A stretch of 64,000 nucleotides of DNA from Cryobacterium aureum. Lineage in GTDB: Bacteria; Actinomycetota; Actinomycetes; Actinomycetales; Microbacteriaceae. Under the pieces are notes generated by a model. The model was not told the origin of the DNA. It did not search any database and worked only from the letters and a program-made list of their open reading frames with translations. The first letter of the stretch is position 1. Each line of letters opens with the position of its first letter. A program made the translations under genes and the position numbers. Positions 1 through 10,126 of the stretch are shown here, piece by piece. The DNA lies in assembly GCF_002954245.1 (NCBI RefSeq), contig NZ_PPTG01000001.1, forward strand, positions 1 to 64,000, in the 5' to 3' direction.

Positions 1-101
1 TGACCCGCATCGCCTTCGGCTTCAAATTACCGGACGCGCTCATCGCCCTCGCCATGCTCAGCCTCGGCGGGCACAAACCCGTGCTTCCCGGACGAAACTA
101 A
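1..101 (+). CDS. C-terminal end of a probable transposase (ISL3-like)
   Basis: Only the last 32 codons are present; the frame is open from base 3 and stops at TAA 99-101. The tail contains AFGFK, ALIALAMLSLGG and a final PGRN, which resembles the C-terminus of actinobacterial ISL3-family transposases as I remember them. Just downstream the reverse strand from base 124 reads GGCTCTCCTGACTCTTCCG, which resembles the GGCTCTTC-type terminal inverted repeat of that family, so the right end of the element is probably near base 124. The family assignment rests on a short tail and is uncertain. Confidence 0.5.
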   Translation, partial: TRIAFGFKLPDALIALAMLSLGGHKPVLPGRN

Positions 102-124
102 CCCACGGAAGAGTCAGGAGAGCC
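102..124 (-). repeat. Possible right terminal inverted repeat of the insertion sequence
   Basis: Read on the minus strand from base 124 this begins GGCTCTCCTGACTCTTCC, close to the GGCTCTTC... ends typical of ISL3 elements. It follows the transposase stop directly. The left end lies outside the window, so the repeat cannot be confirmed here. Confidence 0.35.
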
Positions 125-208
125 ATTATTTGGCTGGTTTGGGCAATTTAGTGCTTGTATGCCTGATTTTTCCTCGGGAATGTCGGTGGTCGGGTGTTGG
201 GTTGAATC

Positions 209-2152
209 ATGAACAACATGGCGATGAAGCTCACCCGGGCGGCGGCCGCTGTCGCCGCGCTCGGTGGTTCCAGCGCCGAGTTCGGAAGCCTGTCTGATGC
301 AGAGGTGCTCGCGGCGCGCGACCCGATCGCGGACCTGCTGCGACTGAGTAACACGGTGGCGGCATTGCTGGCCGGTACGATCGCGCACAGGTCCCGGCCA
401 GAACTGGGTCAGTCAGGGTTGGCGTCGCGGTACGGATTTGGCAACCCGACCATGATGGTGCAAGACGCCACTGGCCTCAGCCGCATCGAGGCTGGCCGAC
501 TGCTGGCCGTGGGCGTGCTGATGAACGACACCGAAACCGCCGAACGGCGAGCTGCTGACACTGCGCGAGAGGCTGAGCGGGCGGCACGGGCAGCGGCCGC
601 CGCCGCGGAAGCCGAGCGTGAAGCGGCGCGGGAGGCGGAGCGGGCGGCGGAGCGGGCGGCGGCATGGGCCGAACTGCACCCGAATCTTCCGCCGCTGCCC
701 GTGGCCGCGCCCCGCCCGGTACTCCCCGTGCTGCCTGTGCTGCCGGTGCTGCCGGTGCTGCCGGTGCTGCCGGTGCTGCCGGTGCTGCCGGTCATCGTGG
801 CAGCACCGGTGGTGGTGCCGTGGCAGGCGCCGATCGTGCACGCCGTCGCCGACGGCACCTTCTCGCCCGGCATCGGCGACGCACTGCTCCGAGGCCTGGG
901 AACCCTGGATCAGGCGATCACCGCCGAGAAACTCACCGCCGCCTTGTAGGGGCTGCTGGTGGAGGTGCCCGGGATGAACACCGAGCAGGCCTACAAACGG
1001 GCTCGGCGGTTGCGGGACGGCCTGGACGCGGCGGGTATTTTGGCGCGGGAGAAGCAGGCCCGCGATGACACGACCTGGTCGCTGTGGCGGCGGGCCGACG
1101 GCATGGTGACCCTGCATGCGCTGATGGCGCCGGAGCAGGGCGAGATGTGGATGGCGACCTACGACGCACTGACGAGCCCGCGGCGCGGCGGCGTGCGGTT
1201 CGTCGACCCGGAACGTGCGGCGTGGGCGCAGCGAGTCAAGAACGACCCGCGCACCATCGACCAGATCGCCGCAGACTCCTTCACCCAGTTGCTCATGCTC
1301 GGCGCTGACGCCGACCCGAACACCATGTTCGGCGGGCGCCGCCCGGTCGTGCAGATCATCGTCACCGAACACGACCGCCCCACTACCATCCCCGACCCGA
1401 CATTGGGTCGAGACGCTGACCCCGCGCCTCGCCCCACGATGCACCCCGCCGCCGGCCCGAGCGCTGTCCCCAGCGCGACGCCGGGTATCACCGCGAGCGG
1501 CGGCACCACGACCGCTACCGCCGAGACCGCCAGCACCGAGAGCGGCACCGCTGGGAGCGGCACCCCGGCGACAGACACGGCCAAAACGGCGTTCGGTTAC
1601 CTCGAGGGCAACCCCGCTCCAGTGTCGGCGGAGACGATCGACCGGCACCTGTGTGACACCGGCTACGTGGGAATCCTGTTCAGTGAGGCCGGGCAACCCC
1701 TCAACGTCGGCCGGGACGAGCGCCTATTCAACCGCAAGCAACGCCGGGCCCTCGCCGCGCGCGACGGCGGATGCCGCTGGCCCGGCTGCGACCAACCACC
1801 GTCGTGGACAGAATCGCATCACATAGAAAACTGGTCTGATCTGGGACTTTCCGATATCGATTTCGCCATATTACTCTGTGCACACCATCATCTACTGCTG
1901 CACAACCGACACTGGAAGATCTATCTCCGCGATGGCGAGTACTGGCTGCAGCCCCCGATCGAGATCGACCCCGAACAGACCTTGATCGCCCTCCCCACCA
2001 AAAGCCCGCTCATGCACGCACTCAAACAACTTGACCTTCCGACGCCGGCCACCCCGGTGGCTGGCCGTGCAGATCGCGGTGCGCCACAGCACAGCGTCGA
2101 CGGGCTCGACCAGCGACCGGACTACCCAAACGACGACGACTACCGAAACTAG
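209..2152 (+). pseudogene. DUF222/13E12 HNH endonuclease interrupted by an in-frame amber stop
   Basis: One continuous frame holds a 246-codon piece (209-949) and a 397-codon piece (959-2152), separated only by TAG at 947-949. DUF222 starts in the first piece and resumes straight after the stop at the usual ARRLRDGLDAAGI segment, so a single substitution (for example GAG to TAG) explains the break. The second piece ends in an HNH nuclease domain: CRWPGC at its residues 272-277, HHIEN at 287-291 and a CAHHH cluster near 308. The first piece carries an Ala/Glu/Arg-rich stretch and eight LPV repeats. The family is a multicopy HNH nuclease family of actinobacteria with no settled role. An intact relative lies at 16469-18307. 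Both halves could still be made if the second part starts from GTG 959. Confidence 0.8.
722..793 (+). repeat. 9-bp tandem repeat encoding Leu-Pro-Val
   Basis: Eight consecutive 9-base units encode (LPV)8 inside the broken HNH gene. The central units are identical (CTGCCGGTG); the first two and the last differ by one or a few bases. The copy number is likely to vary by slippage. Confidence 0.95.
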
Positions 2153-2178
2153 CGCCCAATTGGCACGGCGGTCGCGGT

Positions 2179-2210
2179 TTCAGTATTACCGTCTCCTGGC
2201 TGATACTGAA
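2179..2210. terminator. Possible hairpin between convergent genes
   Basis: TTCAGTAT (2179-2186) is complementary to ATACTGAA (2203-2210) with a 16-base loop. It lies between the HNH gene and the convergent ABC gene. There is no clear T-run, so termination is only suggested. A 13-base near-duplication (GGCTACACGAG at about 2231 and 2246) covers the stop codon of the ABC gene next to it. Confidence 0.35.
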
Positions 2211-2247
2211 GAAGCTCACCGCCCCCGAGTCGGCTACACGAGAGCGG

Positions 2248-4065
2248 CTACACGAGGGAGTCGCGCCAGGCGGCGTGCATGGTCGCGAAACGGCCGGTTC
2301 CCGAGATGAGGTCGTTCGGGGTTCCGTCCTCCACGATGCGACCGTGTTCCATCACGAGTACCCGGTCGGCGATCGCCACCGTCGACAGGCGGTGGGCGAT
2401 AATCACGGCCGTGCGATCAGCGAGCAAAGTTTGCAGCGCCTCCTGCACGAGCCGTTCGCTCGGAATGTCGAGCGACGACGTAGCCTCATCGAGGATGAGC
2501 ACCGCCGGGTTGGCCAGGAAGGCGCGCGCAAACGAGATCAGCTGGCGCTGCCCGGCCGAGACTCGACCACCGCGCTTGTTCACGTCGGTGTCATACCCGT
2601 TCGGCAGGCTCTCGATGAAGTTGTGAGCACCGACGGCGGCCGCGGCGGCGCGAATTTGCTGCACCGAAGCATCCGGTTTGCCTATTGCGATGTTCTCGGC
2701 GACCGAACCGCTGAACAGGTAGGCCTCCTGGGTGACCATGACGATCGCGCGCCGCAGGTCCTTGGGATGCAGATCGCGCAGGTCGACGTCGTCGAGCCGA
2801 ACCCGACCATCCGTCGGGTCGTAGAAGCGGCTCATCAGCTTGGCGAGCGTAGATTTACCAGCTCCGGTCGACCCGACCAGGGCGATGGTCTGTCCGGCCG
2901 GAATGTCGAGGTCGAAGTGCGGCAGAATCTCCCGATCAGCCTGGTAGGCAAACTGCACGTTGTCGAACCGTACCCGTCCGCGGGCCTCCCAGAGGTCCAC
3001 CGGGGAGACCGGATCGGGCACGCCGGGGCGTTCTTCGAGCACGCCGGAGATCTTTTCGAGCGCCGCCGCGGCCGACTGGTAGGAGTTGTAGAACATGGCC
3101 ATCTCCTCCATTGGGTCGAAGAACCGGCGGGTGTAGAGCAGCGTTGCGAGCAGCGCACCGATGGCCAGCTGGCCGTCGGCCACCCGAAAACCACCGACCA
3201 GCAGCACGGCGGCGACCGTGACATTGCCGATCAGCACCAGCCCAGGGTCGAAAACCCCGAACAGCTGAATCACGCGCGCGTTGACCTCGCGGTAGCTTTC
3301 GACGAGCTTGCCGAACACGCTCTCGTTGTGCTTCTCGGTGCGAAAAGCTTTCACGGCGCGGATGCCGGTCATCGTCTCGACGAAACGTACGATCAGGCTC
3401 GCCGACGCAACCCGCGACTGCCGGAACAGGCTCTGCGAGCGCACCTGGAACCAGCGCGTGAGAATGACCAGCGGCAGCAGCGCGCCCAGGAGCACGAGAC
3501 CGCTGGTGCCGTCGAGCAGCACCAAGGCGATTGCCGTGAACGACATATAGAGGATGCCCTGCACCAGTTGGTTGATGCCGGAGTCGAGCAGCTCCCGAAT
3601 GGCATCGAGGTCGCTGGTCTGGCGCGAGATAATGCGCCCCGAGGTGTACGACTCATGAAATTCGAGGCTCAGCTTCTGGGTGTGCAAAAACACGCGCTTA
3701 CGCAGGTCAATCAGCACGGCCTGACTCACCCGGGCACTCAACACGGTGTACCAGGCGATGAGCAGCGCGCCGAGTACCCCGGCGACGAGGTAGATCGCGC
3801 CGGTCGCGGCGAGCGGCATCCAGTCTTGTTCGAGCAGTGCGGGCAAACCGCGGTCGATGCCGAAGGCGATCAGTGCAGGGCCAGCCACCTGCGCGGCGGT
3901 CGAGACGACCACCACGAGCATGGCGAGCACGACCTTGGCGCGCACCGGAAAGAGCAGCGAGCCGAGCAGCCGCAGCGAGCGGGCCCGGATCTGCTTGCTT
4001 TCGGCCTTGGTGAAGTCGTGGCGTTCCTCACCCTGCACTCCACGGACACTCCCATTGGCGCTCAC
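2248..4065 (-). CDS. ABC exporter half-transporter, consensus-ATPase subunit
   Basis: This 605-residue protein has an N-terminal six-helix ABC exporter domain (about residues 30-330) and a C-terminal nucleotide-binding domain. Walker A is GSTGAGKST, Walker B is [12 protein letters not shown] with the catalytic Glu, and the switch His is in IIAHRLSTV. Its signature is SAGQRQ instead of SGGQ. Its start overlaps the stop of the upstream subunit by 4 bases (ATGA), so the two are translationally coupled and almost certainly form a heterodimer. The degenerate signature here and the Walker B Asp in the partner would make one degenerate and one consensus ATP site, as in TmrAB/LmrCD-type exporters. 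The substrate is unknown; drug or lipid export is the usual role. Confidence 0.93.
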   Translation of the reverse strand: MSANGSVRGVQGEERHDFTKAESKQIRARSLRLLGSLLFPVRAKVVLAMLVVVVSTAAQVAGPALIAFGIDRGLPALLEQDWMPLAATGAIYLVAGVLGALLIAWYTVLSARVSQAVLIDLRKRVFLHTQKLSLEFHESYTSGRIISRQTSDLDAIRELLDSGINQLVQGILYMSFTAIALVLLDGTSGLVLLGALLPLVILTRWFQVRSQSLFRQSRVASASLIVRFVETMTGIRAVKAFRTEKHNESVFGKLVESYREVNARVIQLFGVFDPGLVLIGNVTVAAVLLVGGFRVADGQLAIGALLATLLYTRRFFDPMEEMAMFYNSYQSAAAALEKISGVLEERPGVPDPVSPVDLWEARGRVRFDNVQFAYQADREILPHFDLDIPAGQTIALVGSTGAGKSTLAKLMSRFYDPTDGRVRLDDVDLRDLHPKDLRRAIVMVTQEAYLFSGSVAENIAIGKPDASVQQIRAAAAAVGAHNFIESLPNGYDTDVNKRGGRVSAGQRQLISFARAFLANPAVLILDEATSSLDIPSERLVQEALQTLLADRTAVIIAHRLSTVAIADRVLVMEHGRIVEDGTPNDLISGTGRFATMHAAWRDSLV

Positions 4066-5924
4066 AGTGCTTCCTCCGCTCGGTTCGATTCTCGGCGTTC
4101 TTCGTCTTCCAGACTGGAGATGACGAAGGTGTAGTGCGGGCTGGTACGCAGCAGCTCGGAGTGCGTGCCGACCGCCGTGATGCGGCCGTCTTCAAGCAGT
4201 GCCACCCGGTCTGCGAGCATGACCGTCGACGGTCGGTGCGCCACGATCAGCGCCGTGGTGTCGACGAGCACCTCGCGCAGCGCGTTCTCCACGAGCGATT
4301 CGGTGTTCACGTCGAGCGCGGACAGCGGATCGTCCAAGATCAAAACGGATGGCCGCGCCGCGACCGCGCGGGCGAGCGCGAGCCGCTGCCGCTGCCCACC
4401 GGACAGGCTCATGCCTTCCTCACCGACGAGGGTGTCCACGCCGAGCGGGAGGTCGTGCACGAACCCTGCCTGCGCGATCTGCAGTGCCTGCGCGAGCGCG
4501 GCATCCGCTTCAGGGCTGCTGACGGCGAGGTCGGCACGCCCGAGCAGCACGTTGTCCCGAACGGACGCAGAGAACAGTGTCGCATCCTCGAATGCCATTG
4601 CGAGGTGGCTGCGCAGTTCTTCGCGGCCGAGCGCGCGCACGTCGACGCCGTCCAGCGTCACCGCGCCAGCCGTCACGTCGTACAGCCGGGTGGTGAGGGC
4701 CGTGAGCGTGCTCTTGCCCGAGCCGGTGAGGCCGACGAGCGCCATGGTCTCCCCCGGTTCGAGCACGAGGTCGATGCCGTCGAGCAGGTCAGGAAAGCGC
4801 TCGGGCGAGTCCGGGTAGCGAAAGTGCACGTTGTCGAACGCGAGCCGGCCGAGCGGCGCGGCCAGGGTGGCTGGGTCAGCGGGGTCGGTGATCTCGTTCG
4901 GGGTGTCGAGAATGTCGAAGAACCGGTCGGTGGCGGTGCGCGCATCGAAGGTCATCGACAGCAAAAATCCGATCGATTCCACCGGAAACCTAAGCACGGT
5001 GGCGGTCGCGAAGAACGCCAACAGCTCGCCGCCGCTTAGGTCGCCCTGGCTGGTAAGCCAGACGCCGACCACGAGGCACAGCGCGAACGCGACGTCGGGA
5101 ACGAGCAGCAGCCAGAGCCAGATGCCGGCGATGGCACGCGCCTTCTCGATCTCGGTGCCGCGCAGGCTTTCGGCCTGGGAGGCGAAGTTCTTCAGCGCGA
5201 ACGAGCCGCGGCCGAACGCCTTGAGTACGCGAATTCCGTGCACGGACTCCTCGACGGCGGTCGCGAGGTCGCCGGCCTGGTCCTGGCTGCGGCGGGCGAT
5301 GACCGAGTATTTCTCCTCGAAGACGTAGCCGTAGATCCAGATCGGAATCGAGCAGACCACGAAGATCACGCCGAGCAGCCAGTGCATCCAGAGCAATATA
5401 GCGACGCCGACGACGATGGTGAGAAAGTTGACCACGAGCAGCACGAGCCCGAACGACACCCAGCGGCGAATCAGGTTGAGGTCGCTCACGGCGCGCGAGA
5501 GCAGCTGGCCGCTCGGCCAGCGGTCGTGAAAACTCACCGGCAGGTCCTGCAGCCGGGCGTAGAGGTGGTTGCGCATGCGCGCCTCGATGTGGGTGCCCGG
5601 GGTGAGCACGAACCAGCGGCGCAGGGCGATCATGATCGCCTCGACCACGCCGAGGGCCAGCACGATCCACACGGCCGGCCAGATCTGTGAGGCGCTGTCG
5701 CCGTTGCCGACGTTGCTGAGCGGGCCGTCGACGAGCCAAGCGAGCACCTGCGGGATGGCCAGGGCCACGAGACCGGCGAGCAGCGCGGCGACCATGCCGA
5801 GATAAATGCGCGGTAGCGCCGGTTTGGCATACGGGTAGAGCCGTTGCAGGCTGCGAAAGGTATTCGTGCGCACGGCCGGGTCGTTGGTGGGCGGCGGCGG
5901 TGCCGGTGGTGCAGTGGTGGTCAT
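4062..5924 (-). CDS. ABC exporter half-transporter, degenerate-site subunit
   Basis: This is a 620-residue transmembrane-plus-NBD protein. The chosen ATG (5922-5924) starts [12 protein letters not shown] and has AGGA 8 bases upstream; the frame is open for another 110 codons but without family similarity. Walker A is GLTGSGKST, the signature LSGGQRQ is intact, and Walker B reads [12 protein letters not shown], with Asp where the catalytic Glu is expected. That substitution is the hallmark of the non-catalytic site in heterodimeric exporters. The N-terminus is a short Pro-rich cytoplasmic tail. It is the first gene of a two-gene operon, with a structured 300-base leader region upstream that holds a small ORF at 6128-6232. 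Confidence 0.92.
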   Translation of the reverse strand: MTTTAPPAPPPPTNDPAVRTNTFRSLQRLYPYAKPALPRIYLGMVAALLAGLVALAIPQVLAWLVDGPLSNVGNGDSASQIWPAVWIVLALGVVEAIMIALRRWFVLTPGTHIEARMRNHLYARLQDLPVSFHDRWPSGQLLSRAVSDLNLIRRWVSFGLVLLVVNFLTIVVGVAILLWMHWLLGVIFVVCSIPIWIYGYVFEEKYSVIARRSQDQAGDLATAVEESVHGIRVLKAFGRGSFALKNFASQAESLRGTEIEKARAIAGIWLWLLLVPDVAFALCLVVGVWLTSQGDLSGGELLAFFATATVLRFPVESIGFLLSMTFDARTATDRFFDILDTPNEITDPADPATLAAPLGRLAFDNVHFRYPDSPERFPDLLDGIDLVLEPGETMALVGLTGSGKSTLTALTTRLYDVTAGAVTLDGVDVRALGREELRSHLAMAFEDATLFSASVRDNVLLGRADLAVSSPEADAALAQALQIAQAGFVHDLPLGVDTLVGEEGMSLSGGQRQRLALARAVAARPSVLILDDPLSALDVNTESLVENALREVLVDTTALIVAHRPSTVMLADRVALLEDGRITAVGTHSELLRTSPHYTFVISSLEDEERRESNRAEEAL

Positions 5925-6070
5925 GGTCCAGTCCTGAATGTGGTGCGGGTGCAGCAGATGCTTGTGGTCACCAGACCGAGAGGTCGCGACACCAAACGCT
6001 CGCGTCATATGGCGCTGGCGGGTCGGCGATGCAGGGTGGCGAGCGGTGGTGTGCGTTTGGAGAACGCGCA

Positions 6071-6108
6071 GGCAGCGAGCTGCCGGGCGAAACGAGCGAA
6101 TGGCTCGT
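6071..6108 (-). promoter_or_regulatory. Two adjacent hairpins in the leader of the ABC exporter operon
   Basis: Two short perfect stems lie side by side: GGCAGC/GCTGCC (6071-6076 with 6079-6084) and ACGAGC/GCTCGT (6092-6097 with 6103-6108). They sit between the 34-codon ORF and the exporter start, where an attenuator would be expected. No long T-run follows, so a terminator function is not shown. The rest of 5925-6462 holds no other recognisable gene; GCAGAA and TTCTGC form a small inverted repeat at 6313-6334. Confidence 0.35.
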
Positions 6109-6127
6109 TGTGACGATTGAGGCGCGG

Positions 6128-6232
6128 CTAGCCGACGAAACGCACGGCGATAGCGAGGTACCCAGCAAAGACGCCAAAGTGTGCGCCGTCGGTCGCAATC
6201 GCTGCGAGCGTGATCGGTGCTGTCTTTGTCAT
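6128..6232 (-). CDS. Predicted 34-residue small ORF (possible leader peptide)
   Basis: This short ORF starts ATG at 6230-6232 and ends TAG at 6128-6130. It has one of the best ribosome sites in the window, AGGAGG five bases before the ATG. The product begins [16 protein letters not shown] and ends AIAVRFVG; it is hydrophobic enough for one membrane helix. I do not recognise it. It lies 200 bases upstream of the ABC exporter on the same strand, with two hairpins between, so it may be a regulatory leader peptide or a small membrane protein. The evidence is the Shine-Dalgarno sequence and the position only. Confidence 0.45.
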   Translation of the reverse strand: MTKTAPITLAAIATDGAHFGVFAGYLAIAVRFVG

Positions 6233-6462
6233 GTCTGCCTCCTGGGCGCCTCAAGAATGTGTGTCACATGCCCCCCGGATCAGGCAGCCTTTCAGACTAT
6301 GGCGAAACGGGGGCAGAATACAAGTATTTTCTGCGGTGGGAGCATCCGCTCGAGGGAACGACAACTCGGCGACGAGCCGCGACCACCCGGTCTTTCCCAG
6401 CGTGAGGTCACGTAGTCTGGGTTCTGCGCCTATGCCCAGCGCGCCCGTTGGAAGGATTCTTC

Positions 6463-7152
6463 ATGCTGCCCACCCTCTTCGGAATCGATTTTCTCGACTC
6501 TGAGTGGCTGATCCACTCTTTTGGATCGTTCGTTCTGCTGGGCGTCGCCGCGGTCGTGTTCATCGAGACCGGTTTCATCGTGCTGTCGTTCCTGCCAGGT
6601 GATTCCCTGCTGTTCACCGTTGGCCTGCTCACCGCGACCGGTGTGGTGCCGCTGCCGATCTGGGTGACCTGTCTGGTGGTCTTCATCGCTGCCTTCGCCG
6701 GCGACCAGCTCGCCTACGTCATCGGTCGAAAAGCCGGCCCTGCGGTGTTCTCGCGGGAGAAGAACCGTTTCTTCAACCCGAAGAACGTCGAGCGCACCAA
6801 CGCCTTCTTCGCCAAACACGGCGGCAAGTCCATCATTTTGGCCCGATTTCTGCCGGTCTTTCGTGCCTTCGTGCCGGTTGCCGCCGGCGTCGGCAAGATG
6901 CGCTACCGCAGCTTCGTGACCTACAACGCCATCGGTGCCTTCGCCTGGGGCGTCGGCCTCACCCTGGTCGGGTTCTTCCTCGGCCAGATCGCCTTCGTCG
7001 AGAAGTACTCCGAATTCTTCATCATCGGCATCATTTTGCTCTCTGGAATCCCGATCCTCACCGAGCTGGGCAAGGCCGCGAGCACGACGCTCAAGGAACG
7101 CCGTGCCGCCTCCCGCGTTCAGCCGACGATCCCGGCCGATCTGCGCGAGTAA
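6463..7152 (+). CDS. DedA-family membrane protein
   Basis: The 229-residue product has four to five predicted membrane segments and DedA/VTT features: FIETGFIVLSFLPGDSLL near residue 40, GDQLAYVIGR near residue 90, and the conserved ARFLPVFRAFVPVAAG motif near residue 135. DedA proteins act in membrane lipid handling and proton-motive-force homeostasis, probably as lipid scramblases or transporters. ATG 6463 is chosen because GGAAGGA lies six bases upstream; the TTG at 6448 would place that site inside the gene. It stands alone, and its 3' end is followed by a 70 bp palindromic repeat and the convergent dehydrogenase. Confidence 0.9.
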   Translation: MLPTLFGIDFLDSEWLIHSFGSFVLLGVAAVVFIETGFIVLSFLPGDSLLFTVGLLTATGVVPLPIWVTCLVVFIAAFAGDQLAYVIGRKAGPAVFSREKNRFFNPKNVERTNAFFAKHGGKSIILARFLPVFRAFVPVAAGVGKMRYRSFVTYNAIGAFAWGVGLTLVGFFLGQIAFVEKYSEFFIIGIILLSGIPILTELGKAASTTLKERRAASRVQPTIPADLRE

Positions 7153-7160
7153 ACCCGCCG

Positions 7161-7230
7161 CGACCGCGCCCGCGATTGGCAGCTGCTACGGTAACCGGCG
7201 TAGCGGCCACCCGTTTCGGGCGCGCTCATG
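7161..7230. repeat. ~70 bp palindromic intergenic element, copy 1
   Basis: The reverse complement of this copy matches the copy at 31663-31732 closely: the first 41 bases of the match have one mismatch. The ends (GACCGCGCCCG and CGGGCGCG) are shared with all other copies. It fills the gap between two convergent stop codons. Confidence 0.75.
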
Positions 7231-7241
7231 ACTCGCACCTG

Positions 7242-8321
7242 CTACCGAGCGGCGTTTAGGCGGGTCGCGGCGAGCAGTTCGGCGGCCGCGAGCGTCGTGA
7301 TCTCGCTCGCGCGGGCATCCGTGAAGATCTGGGTGAGCACGGAGCCGATTGCGGCCACGCGCGTCGAGATCTGGCCGAGGTCGGCGTTCGGTTCGCTCGC
7401 CAGGTCGAGGTAGACGACGCCACCGGCGTTGACGACGAAATCCGGTGCCCAGAGAATGCCCCGCGCGTCCAGCTGGGCAGCACCGGCCGGTGCCTGGAGC
7501 TGGTTGTTGGCGGCTCCGCAGACGCCGAGCACGTTCAGCTCCGCGATGACGGATGCGCTCAGCACGCCGCCCAGGCCGCACGGCACGAACAGGTCGGCGT
7601 GCACCCGGTGAGCGTCGCCCACCGACACCCAGCTGGCACCGAGCTCGTCGGCGAGTGCGCGCTTGTCGGGGTTGATGTCGGTGACGGTGAGGGTGGCGCC
7701 GGCCGCGGAGAGTGCGGTGGCGAGGCGTCCGCCGACCTGGCCGAGGCCCGAGATCACGAGGTGGCGGCCGCGCACGTCACGGCTGCCGAACAGGGCCTCC
7801 AGGGTGGATTCGATGCTCGCGTAGACGCCGGCGGCTGTGGCATCCGCTGGCTCACCGACGCCGCCGCTCGCGGCGGGCAGTCCGCAGACGTGGCTCGTGC
7901 GTTCTGCCACGATGGCCATAAGCTCGGCGCTCGTTCCGACGTCTTCGGCGGTCATGTAGGCGCCATTCAGGCTCTCGATGGCGTCGCCGAGGTCAAGCAT
8001 CGCCAGACGCTTCTGGGCGTCGGTCAGTACCGTGCCGAGCGGCAGATAGATGACGGACTTACCACCGCCGCGGTTCAGACCCGCGGCCGCGTTTTTCAGG
8101 GTCATGGCGGCGGAGAGGCGTAGGGCGTCGGCGACCGCGTCGGTCCAGGTCGCGTACTGCCACAGGCGGGCGCCACCGAGGGCCTGGCCGAGGCGGGTCG
8201 AGTGAATGGCCACCGTGATCATAAGCCCGGATCGTTCCCCGGTCGTGATCAGCACTTTCTCATGGGAAAGCGGAATCTGCGCGAGGGAATCGAGGGCGGC
8301 GGCAGGGTGCGTGAGGGTCAT
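7242..8321 (-). CDS. Leu/Val/Phe-type amino-acid dehydrogenase
   Basis: The 359-residue protein belongs to the Glu/Leu/Phe/Val dehydrogenase family. It would oxidatively deaminate a branched-chain or aromatic amino acid to the 2-oxo acid with NAD+. The substrate-binding half contains LNRGGGKSVIYLP with the catalytic Lys near residue 75 and MTAEDVGTS near 130. The Rossmann half has GLGQVGG near residue 190 and VNAGGVVYLD near 290. ATG 8321 is chosen because GGAG lies five bases upstream; an 11-codon longer frame has no such site. Length matches the leucine/valine dehydrogenase branch, not glutamate dehydrogenase. It is monocistronic, and substrate preference cannot be read from the sequence. 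Confidence 0.85.
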   Translation of the reverse strand: MTLTHPAAALDSLAQIPLSHEKVLITTGERSGLMITVAIHSTRLGQALGGARLWQYATWTDAVADALRLSAAMTLKNAAAGLNRGGGKSVIYLPLGTVLTDAQKRLAMLDLGDAIESLNGAYMTAEDVGTSAELMAIVAERTSHVCGLPAASGGVGEPADATAAGVYASIESTLEALFGSRDVRGRHLVISGLGQVGGRLATALSAAGATLTVTDINPDKRALADELGASWVSVGDAHRVHADLFVPCGLGGVLSASVIAELNVLGVCGAANNQLQAPAGAAQLDARGILWAPDFVVNAGGVVYLDLASEPNADLGQISTRVAAIGSVLTQIFTDARASEITTLAAAELLAATRLNAAR

Positions 8322-8411
8322 GGAAACTCCGTTGTCTCGGGCCTTGTGGGCCAAATGCGGCGGTGCCGGTGTATGGAACCGCCTTGATCAGGATAACCGG
8401 AGTGGGTGCGC

Positions 8412-8445
8412 AAAAAGCACCCCCGATTCAATATCGAAGGTGCTT
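8412..8445 (-). terminator. Terminator of the purine operon
   Basis: Outer stem AAGCACC/GGTGCTT (8415-8421 with 8439-8445) with an inner CGAT pairing; on the minus strand it is followed by TTTTTG. It lies 14 bases past the purH stop. Confidence 0.8.
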
Positions 8446-8458
8446 CTTTCGGTTTGGT

Positions 8459-10126
8459 CTAGTGGAAGAAGTGGCGCTCTCCGGTGAAGTACATCGAGAC
8501 GCCCGCAGCGGTGGCAGCGGCGATGACCTCGGGGTCGCGCACCGATCCGCCGGGCTGCACAACCGCTGCGATACCGGCGTCGAGCAGAACTTCGAGCCCG
8601 TCAGCGAAGGGGAAGAACGCGTCAGAGGCGGCGACCGAGCCCTCGGCGCGTTCGCCGGCCCGGCTCACAGCGAGGTGGCAGGAGTCGACCCGGTTGACCT
8701 GGCCCATCCCCACACCGACGGATGCTCCGGCGTGCGCCAGCAGGATGGCGTTCGACTTCACGGAACGGCACGACTTCCACGCGAATTCGAGGTCGGCGCG
8801 GGTGGCGGCATCCACTTCAGGGCCGGCCACGAGGGTCCAGCCGTCCGAGCTGAAGCCCTCGAAGCTGTCGGTCTCCTGCACGAGCAGGCCGCCGGAGATC
8901 TGATGCAGTTCGAGCGAGGAACGCTCGAAGTCGGCCGGCAGCTCGAGCAGGCGAATGTTCTTCTTCTTGGTGAGCAGTTCAACCGCGGCCGGCTCGAAAC
9001 CGGGGGCCACGAGCACCTCGGTGAAGATCTCGCTGATAGTCTCGGCCATACCGAGGGTGACGACGCGGTTCGCGGCGATCACGCCGCCGAACGCCGAGAT
9101 CGGGTCGCAGGCGTGGGCGCGCAGGTGGGCAGAGGCGATGGCATCCGGTGCGTTGGGCTTGGCAATGGCGATTCCGCATGGGTTCGCGTGCTTGACGATG
9201 GCAACGGCCGGTTCGCTGAAGTCGAAGGCGGCGCGCACCGCGGCATCCGCGTCGACGTAGTTGTTGTAGGACATTTCCTTGCCGTGCAACTGCTTGGCCT
9301 GGGCGATACCCCGGCCGCCTTCGCCCACGTAGAGCGCGGCGGCCTGGTGCGAGTTCTCGCCGTAACGCAGGATGGCGTCGCGGGTGACCTCGATGCCGAG
9401 GCCGGTTGGGAACGTGGATTCCTCTTCGTCGTCGTCATCGATGGTCGAGAAGGCGACGTCTTCGCCCAGTTCCTCGGTATCGTCTTGCCACTGGTCGTAG
9501 ACGTTCTCGGTGAACCAGGCCGACACGCTCAGGTCGTAGTCGGCGGTGTGCTCGAAGGCGAGCGAGGCGAGCTTCTGGCGCAGCTTGAGGGTCGAGCCGC
9601 CAGTAGCAACGGCTTCGATGATCTCGCCGTAGTTGGCCGGGTCGACGACGATGGCCACGTTCGCGTGATTTTTAGCGGATGCCCGCACCAGCGCCGGTCC
9701 ACCGATGTCGATCTGCTCGATCACGTCGGCAGGCTCGGCGCCGCTCTCTACGGTCTCGACGAAGGGGTACAGGTTGACGACGACGAGCTGGAACGCCTTG
9801 ATGCCGAGCTCGTCGAGCTGCGCTTCGTGCGTTTCGAGGCGCAGGTCGGCGAGGATGCCGGCGTGCACGCCGGGGTGCAGGGTCTTGACGCGGCCGTCGA
9901 GCGACTCCGGAAAGCCGGTGACCGCCGCGACGTCGGTTACGTCGTAGCCTGCGGCGCGAATGGTGGCCGCCGTCGAACCGGTGGAGACGATTTCGACGCC
10001 ATCCGCTTTCAGAGCCGCGGCGAGTTCGAGCAGGCCGGTCTTATCGCTCACGGAGATGAGTGCGCGCTCGATGGCGATCTGGTCCCGGTTACGGTACGAG
10101 CTGGGCGCGTTGGTGTGTCCACTCAT
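8459..10126 (-). CDS. purH: Bifunctional AICAR transformylase / IMP cyclohydrolase
   Basis: The 555-residue protein performs the last two steps of IMP synthesis: formylation of AICAR by 10-formyl-tetrahydrofolate, then ring closure. The N-terminal IMP cyclohydrolase (MGS-like) domain shows [15 protein letters not shown] and [12 protein letters not shown] in the first 90 residues. The C-terminal AICAR transformylase domain has the catalytic VKHANPCG motif near residue 295 and SDAFFPF near the end. The start overlaps the purN stop by 4 bases (ATGA). An acidic insertion (DDDDEEE) near residue 235 is probably a surface loop. The order perM-purN-purH is the one found in mycobacteria. Confidence 0.98.
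   Translation of the reverse strand: MSGHTNAPSSYRNRDQIAIERALISVSDKTGLLELAAALKADGVEIVSTGSTAATIRAAGYDVTDVAAVTGFPESLDGRVKTLHPGVHAGILADLRLETHEAQLDELGIKAFQLVVVNLYPFVETVESGAEPADVIEQIDIGGPALVRASAKNHANVAIVVDPANYGEIIEAVATGGSTLKLRQKLASLAFEHTADYDLSVSAWFTENVYDQWQDDTEELGEDVAFSTIDDDDEEESTFPTGLGIEVTRDAILRYGENSHQAAALYVGEGGRGIAQAKQLHGKEMSYNNYVDADAAVRAAFDFSEPAVAIVKHANPCGIAIAKPNAPDAIASAHLRAHACDPISAFGGVIAANRVVTLGMAETISEIFTEVLVAPGFEPAAVELLTKKKNIRLLELPADFERSSLELHQISGGLLVQETDSFEGFSSDGWTLVAGPEVDAATRADLEFAWKSCRSVKSNAILLAHAGASVGVGMGQVNRVDSCHLAVSRAGERAEGSVAASDAFFPFADGLEVLLDAGIAAVVQPGGSVRDPEVIAAATAAGVSMYFTGERHFFH

Noticed and set aside
722..793. Regular repeats that could suggest a CRISPR array.
   Set aside because: The unit is 9 bases with no spacers and is in frame as LPV, so it is a coding tandem repeat.
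4062..6254. A longer start for the first ABC subunit, giving 730 residues.
   Set aside because: The additional N-terminal part is Arg- and Ser-rich without family similarity, and a good ribosome site precedes the ATG at 5924.
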